In this document: piece by piece, positions 7,347 to 11,278 of the stretch | How positions within the stretch are numbered: the stretch's first letter is position 1 | How the letters are laid out: every line of letters begins with the position of its first letter | Assembly (NCBI GenBank): GCA_947650285.1 | Contig: CANTFL010000833.1 | Location: 1-11,278, forward strand | Direction of reading: 5' to 3' | DNA: 11,278 bases | From: Hyaloperonospora brassicae | Lineage: Eukaryota > Oomycota > Peronosporomycetes > Peronosporales > Peronosporaceae | Notes under the pieces: model-generated | Databases searched by the model: none | What the model was told of the DNA's origin: nothing | The model's input: only the letters and a program-made list of their open reading frames with translations | Made by a program: the position numbers and the translations under genes

Positions 7347-7546
7347 GGGAGTGGCTGTGGGACTGTAAGTAGTACCTACGTTTCATACACGCCCTGTTTA
7401 TACGATACAGATAGTTCTTCTTCGTCCATCCACAGAAGAAAAAATGAGCTCAGGAAAGTAGGAACCAGTCAACCGCAAGACAGCAGCTGGCAGGACACGC
7501 CGCTTCGTCAATCAGATCAACGACAGTGCTAGCGGTTGTCCTCGTG

Positions 7547-7573
7547 GTTGTTGCGATGTTGTTGCGATGTTGT
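7547..7573. repeat. 11-bp tandem repeat
   Basis: Two and a half copies of GTTGTTGCGAT. Short, and probably the result of slippage. Confidence 0.8.
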
Positions 7574-8577
7574 CACACTCAGCTCTTCCACGCTCGTGAA
7601 CCGCTTTTCGGTTCTGCACGGGACATCGTTTGCACGGCCAAAGTTCCTCCTCGCAACGGCATCGCGACTTCTTGCTCGATTGTGGTTTGATCCTGAGGAG
7701 GCCGTTGTCGCCCCGTTCGGCAGTGGATGGCAGCAGCAAGTTCTGACGATACGGGACTGCCACGCATCAGATCGGCCATCAACACGGGATGCCGAAATTG
7801 GTTGAGGCAGACGACTGACCAGCATCGATGCCAGCGGCTTCAACTTGCAGATTTGAGCTCGCTCCGAAGCGTAAAGCACTCTCCTGGGTACACTGCAACG
7901 CAATGCGCGATGGACAGTGCGCCAGCTTTCTGGCTTTCCAACGTTGCTGGTCACGTGCTCAGGGGCCAAACGAGCGACGATACGAGCGCAAGGAGAGGGG
8001 ACAGTCGATCGACGATGTTCTAGCAGCGATAGGGCAGAGACAACTTGATGCGAGCGGGTCGAGAGGGCGCAACGGTGGGCACTGACGCAATGGGTCGCAC
8101 TGCTCTATCCCTCAGAGCAACTCGGCCACGTCTCGCAGCGAGGGGAGCGCAACAAGACGGAGAGCAGAGGATGGGGAGTTGCGACGCGCGAGATGGCGTG
8201 TTGAGAGGCACGCGGCTCGGGGGAACGTCTCAGTCGTTTATTGAAGCAGCACTCGACGAGTGTGGCGATGGAAGGACAGTGTGGGGCGCTGCCTGGCGAT
8301 GGAAAGCCACAGTGAGTGAGTGAGGCGTCAAGTGCCTCAGCGCGTCTCTGTTGTCGCCAGTTGGTACCTTTGGGTGGTGCATTCGCCCGCCCCCATCCAC
8401 CACCGCCTCCCGACCACTTGCAATGGCGTAGACAACAACAACGGGGCAAGGAATCATGAAAAGGAACAGATGATGTGGGGCTGTCCATGTTGGAGTTGAG
8501 TGTGTCACGTGCACTCTGCGCGAAGAATCGCCACCGGCTGCGCGGCGTACGTCTCCGACGATGAACTTAACTACCCA

Positions 8578-8616
8578 GTAGTCAAAATAAGTAGTCAAAA
8601 TAAGTAGTCAAAATAA
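8578..8616. repeat. 13-bp tandem repeat x3 (right)
   Basis: Three copies of GTAGTCAAAATAA, the reverse complement of the unit at 2650-2688. Confidence 0.9.
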
Positions 8617-8632
8617 CTAATAAGTATTGAGT

Positions 8633-8683
8633 GCTACTTTTACTAACTACTACTTCTACTACTGCTACTACTTCTACTGCTAC
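8633..8683. repeat. AGT (ACT) trinucleotide tract (right)
   Basis: Expanded by 10 nt relative to the left arm and interrupted by TTCTAC and CTAAC variants. Confidence 0.85.
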
Positions 8684-8820
8684 CGCCGACGGTCCTCTGC
8701 GGCGCTCCGCTCTTGTCCTCCTTTTCCGCTGCGACACGTTGTGAGCCAGTGGCTGTAGCAGTAGCACAGACGCGATGACACGACCCGTCGCGTCTGACGG
8801 TCTGACTGTATGTCGATCCA

Positions 8821-8852
8821 TCTGTCTGTCTGCCTGTCTGTCTGTCTGTCTG
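8821..8852. repeat. TCTG tetranucleotide tract (right)
   Basis: Mirror of 2420-2455 with one 4-nt unit fewer. Confidence 0.85.
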
Positions 8853-9113
8853 TAGCAGCAGTTGCAGCTCGTTGCACCGGTGATGGACGCAGCACTGCGC
8901 TGCACTGTTGCAGCTTTGCACCGCAATGTCGAGCAATGACACGGACCTCAAAGACGTGCGGGAGACGAGAAACGAGAGACACTGCTCGAGTCCAAACCCC
9001 ATCTCCGCTCTCCCTCTCGTGTCGCTGTCGCGCGACGAATGCCAAGTGGCAGCAGCACAAACTGCTCCACGTCTGCTGTCAGCAGCAGCTCACGGGACGC
9101 GCGCGCGCTCCGC

Positions 9114-9578
9114 TCATGCCAAGAGGCGGCACAGGAGCTCGAGCTCAGCGGCCGAGAGGTCCCCCGCAGGCTCTGCCCAGAGCGCAATGGGCTCCGCTGT
9201 CTCTGGGGCGTCGAGATCCAGCGCACTGGCGACGGCCGTAGCCACGTGGTGGCTCTCCCACTTGTGGCTCGGGCCACTGCTGCGGCTGTGAGCGCTGCAG
9301 CTGCTACTGCTGTTAGCGCCGCTGCGGTCTTCGGCTTTGGTCTTTTTCTTGGGTGAGATCACGCGCGCCTCGAGCGACGTGCAACTGGCGCTGTGGCTGG
9401 CGGCGCTGGTGCGACTGCTGCTGTGGGGCGTCACGTCTTCGTCGAGGGACGTGGGGGAAACCGCTTCAATGGCGCTGCGCTTGCGCTTGCGGGGAGACAG
9501 GACGGGGCGCTGCACCGAGAGGGGCGTCTCACTGCTGCCCGAACGAGCAGCAGCGACGGGGGACGACGTCGTGGACAT
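9114..9578 (-). CDS. ORF154, Ser-rich putative nuclear protein (right copy)
   Basis: Second copy of the 154-codon ORF, with the same ATG context, length and stop as 1694-2158. Its two basic SPRK/SPKK motifs and the amphipathic C-terminal segment are intact. It differs at residues 113 (Gly to Ala, GGG versus GCT), 124 (Gly to Ala, GGC versus GCC) and 125 (Leu to Pro, CTA versus CCA). These changes lie in the linker before the C-terminal helix. An unbroken frame in both copies supports either real coding function or very recent duplication; the sequence alone cannot separate these. Function unknown. Confidence 0.6.
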   Translation of the reverse strand: MSTTSSPVAAARSGSSETPLSVQRPVLSPRKRKRSAIEAVSPTSLDEDVTPHSSSRTSAASHSASCTSLEARVISPKKKTKAEDRSGANSSSSCSAHSRSSGPSHKWESHHVATAVASALDLDAPETAEPIALWAEPAGDLSAAELELLCRLLA

Positions 9579-9591
9579 GTTGAGGGCGAAA

Positions 9592-9671
9592 CGAGTCACT
9601 AATCGAGTGAGGGAGTCACTGGTCGAGTGAGGGAGTCACTGGTCGAGTGAGGGAGTCACTGGTCGAGTGAG
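9592..9671 (-). repeat. Four 20-bp tandem units of self-complementary modules (right)
   Basis: Mirror copy of 1601-1680 with the same units, the same variant unit next to the ORF and the same 13-nt gap to the start codon of the right ORF154 copy. Confidence 0.9.
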
Positions 9672-9809
9672 GGAGTGAGTGAGGGAGTGAGTGAGTGAGG
9701 GAGTGAGGGAGTGAGGCACTTGTTGAGTGACAGAGTGTCGGACTGACTGGGAGTCGGTCTCTTGGGCTCTGGCGGTTGGGTGGCGGGCGGCTCGAGCTGA
9801 TCGCACTCG

Positions 9810-9828
9810 CGCAAATTGAAATGTGAGC
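9810..9828 (-). promoter_or_regulatory. Candidate Inr+FPR core promoter for ORF154 (right copy)
   Basis: Exact reverse complement of the candidate at 1444-1462, so the right ORF copy keeps the same putative promoter as the left one. Confidence 0.4.
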
Positions 9829-9973
9829 GAGTGGGAACTCTTTCTCCGTCTGCTGCTACGACTGCTACGACGACCGCTACTTCTACGACTGATACGACAA
9901 CTGATACTACGACAACTGCTACTACGACTACGACTGCTACTGCTATTGCTGCTGTTCGGGCTACGACTGCTGG

Positions 9974-10016
9974 TCGTTGTTGTTGTTGTTGTTGTTGTTG
10001 TCGTTGTCGTCGTTGA
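9974..10016. repeat. GTT/GTC trinucleotide tract (right)
   Basis: Mirror of 1262-1304, with no length difference seen. Confidence 0.85.
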
Positions 10017-10084
10017 TTGCTACTGCGTGGGCTCGTTGCAAAGCCTCGTGCAGAGACGGGAAGTCTGAAAAAAACCGTGCGAGC

Positions 10085-10142
10085 AAGAGGAGGAGGAGGA
10101 GGAGGAGGAGGCAGAGGAGGAGGAAGAAGAGGAGGAGGAGAG
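10085..10142. repeat. AGG polypurine tract (right)
   Basis: Mirror of 1136-1193. Confidence 0.85.
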
Positions 10143-10404
10143 CACCCGAGTGGCGCTTCTGGTCGCACGCGTCCTGCCAGATCCGCCGCCTGCTTTCCAA
10201 GCGACGTTGGACAAATCACGCGACGGGCGGCTACGTCTCGCGCCTGGCTCTGGGCGCTGCTTGCGGGTGACACAGCCAGAGCTGCACGCAACGGCTGGTG
10301 GCGCTCGAGGCGGCAGCGGTTGTCACACTGCCGACGGTGGCTGAAACGGAACAGCTGCGGCCCGAACCAACCGCCATCGCAACAGCCACTCACTCACGCG
10401 CGCA

Positions 10405-10429
10405 TGTGTGTGTGTGTGTGTGCGTGTGT
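10405..10429. repeat. TG dinucleotide tract (right)
   Basis: Mirror of 849-873. Confidence 0.85.
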
Positions 10430-10737
10430 ATGAGCGTATGTCTGGGAGTGTATCCATGGATTCTGGATCCAAACTTCCACACGGCCAAATCAGTGGTCGG
10501 TCATGGATTCTTGGATACAAACTTCTCGACAGACAGTCAGACAGACGAAGAGTTAGTCCGGCAGTCACAGTCAGTCAGTCGTCCATTCTTTCTTCCATAC
10601 ACACGCAGAGGCTCAAGTTCGACCGGCTGACTGGCTGGCCGCTGGATTGCGAGGCCGTTCCACGACGTGCTTCGATTGTCGGCGCCCGGCTCTCGTCCAT
10701 TTATCTGAGCACGCCGCGCCCGTCTGTCGAGTCGTTC

Positions 10738-10829
10738 ATCCGTCCGTCCGTCGGTCCGTCTGTCTGTCGGTCTGTCTGTCTGTCGGTCTGTCGGTCGATC
10801 GATCGATCGGTTTGTCTGCCTGTCTATCC
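10738..10829. repeat. GTCC/GTCT/GATC tetranucleotide block (right)
   Basis: Mirror of 449-540. Confidence 0.9.
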
Positions 10830-11278
10830 GCATCGATCGATCCCAACTCCAAGACGAGACGCACAAAAGCAGACGAGACGCGGTCGCATGTCACCGCCAC
10901 CACTCGACGTGCGACATACCGACCCAACAAGTGTGCCACAGTCTACCGGGTTTGTCATCCAAAAGAAAGGAAAAGAACGGAAGAATGAGGTCCTACTGCT
11001 GCTGAGCAGCGGTACCCAACAACAACAACCACAACTACAACTAACACCAACCACAACATCAATGACAACGCCTCTGGGTCTGGTTTGCGAGGCTTCTGCG
11101 GATCGAGAACGCTCGCACCGATCAGAACGCCGCGTCTTGCGATAGCCGTCGCAACCGCAAAGGCGATGCGTCGCTCGCTGGTTCCACGTGCCTCCCGCCT
11201 TATTTATTCAGTTGGTGGGCGGTCGTCCGTCGCTGCGGCTGCGGCTGCTGCTGCTGCTGCTGATGCTCTACTACTGTA

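Larger units (their letters stand above)
5576..8115. other. Right part of spacer, no recognisable gene
   Basis: This is about 2.5 kb of unique, mixed-composition DNA. I checked the open frames on both strands, including about 154 codons at 6069-6533 (-), 166 at 6868-7368 (+) and 146 at 7529-7969 (-). I found no domain, no consistent start and no convincing splice pattern. Its lack of simple repeats contrasts with the arms. Short repeats at 7311-7346 and 7547-7573 and a hairpin at 6723-6760 are listed separately. Decayed mobile-element sequence is possible but not demonstrated. Confidence 0.6.
8116..9113. other. Inner part of right arm, no convincing gene
   Basis: Mirror of 2159-3149. It holds the same 13-bp, AGT and CAGA repeats and no supported gene. 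On the + strand a frame reaching 8323 runs in from spacer sequence and is followed by GTGAGTGAGTGAGG, a good splice-donor sequence, near 8311. Because the upstream part differs between the arms, I did not build a gene model. Confidence 0.55.
8116..11278. repeat. Right arm of the ~3.15-kb inverted repeat
   Basis: This is the reverse complement of 1-3149 and carries the same ORF, tandem arrays and simple-sequence blocks in mirror order. It is 14 bp longer than the left arm because several simple repeats are expanded here: 6 versus 5 AGC units at the outer end, a longer AGT tract at 8633-8683, and 6 extra nt near 9937-9945. The CAGA tract is one unit shorter. The 4966-bp spacer between the arms is unique. 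That argues against a simple fold-back read artefact, which would place the arms back to back. It does not exclude a scaffolding error. Confidence 0.97.
9838..11278. other. Outer part of right arm: repeat-rich non-coding DNA
   Basis: Mirror of 1-1440 with the same simple-sequence blocks: degenerate ACTGCT/CTACGA repeat (about 9840-9964), GTT tract (9974-10016), AGG purine tract (10085-10142), TG tract (10405-10429) and GTCT/GATC/GTCC block (10738-10829). The 245-codon frame at 10408-11145 runs through the repeats and is not supported as a gene. Confidence 0.7.

Noticed and set aside
7529..7969. 146-codon minus-strand frame and overlapping Cys-containing frame (7512-7763)
   Set aside because: Overlapping frames are equally open, cysteine spacing does not match a known zinc finger, and no family is recognised.

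Overview
The window looks like nuclear DNA of a eukaryote with compact genes and short introns. An oomycete or related stramenopile is my best guess. The support is one pantothenate kinase gene of the eukaryotic (type II) family split by two introns of about 135 bp with GT..AG ends, short leaders, and a promoter-like motif resembling the oomycete Inr+FPR core promoter. The lineage is inferred, because no sequence comparison could be run. Nothing here looks bacterial, and there is no rRNA, convincing tRNA or CRISPR array.

The main architectural fact is a very large inverted repeat. Bases 1-3149 (left arm) and 8116-11278 (right arm) are reverse complements of each other. I aligned the outer ends, both diverged clusters and the inner boundary base by base, and the rest through matching reading frames. 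The arms differ only by a handful of small indels in simple repeats and about eight or nine substitutions, so identity is above 99%. They enclose a unique spacer of 4966 bp (3150-8115) and run to both edges of the window.

Each arm carries, from outside in: (a) about 1.4 kb of non-coding DNA dense in simple repeats; (b) a candidate core promoter; (c) an 80-bp tandem array made of self-complementary 5-base modules; (d) a 154-codon ORF for a Ser-rich, probably nuclear protein with two basic SPRK/SPKK-type motifs; and (e) about 1 kb of non-coding DNA with more short tandem repeats. The two ORF copies point toward each other and toward the spacer. They differ by four clustered base changes, all amino-acid-changing.

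The spacer contains, on the minus strand, a complete three-exon pantothenate kinase gene (3408-5107, 475 codons), the first enzyme of coenzyme A synthesis. It has an N-terminal hydrophobic segment and a short acidic C-terminal tail. About 300 bp upstream lies an uninterrupted 145-nt (GA)n tract. From about 5570 to 8115 I recognise no gene. That stretch holds small tandem repeats, a two-tier hairpin and possibly the eroded end of a retroelement.

No multi-gene pathway is visible. The interest lies in the structure: a metabolic gene held in the loop of a recent or recombination-homogenised inverted duplication that carries two copies of an unrecognised nuclear-protein gene.
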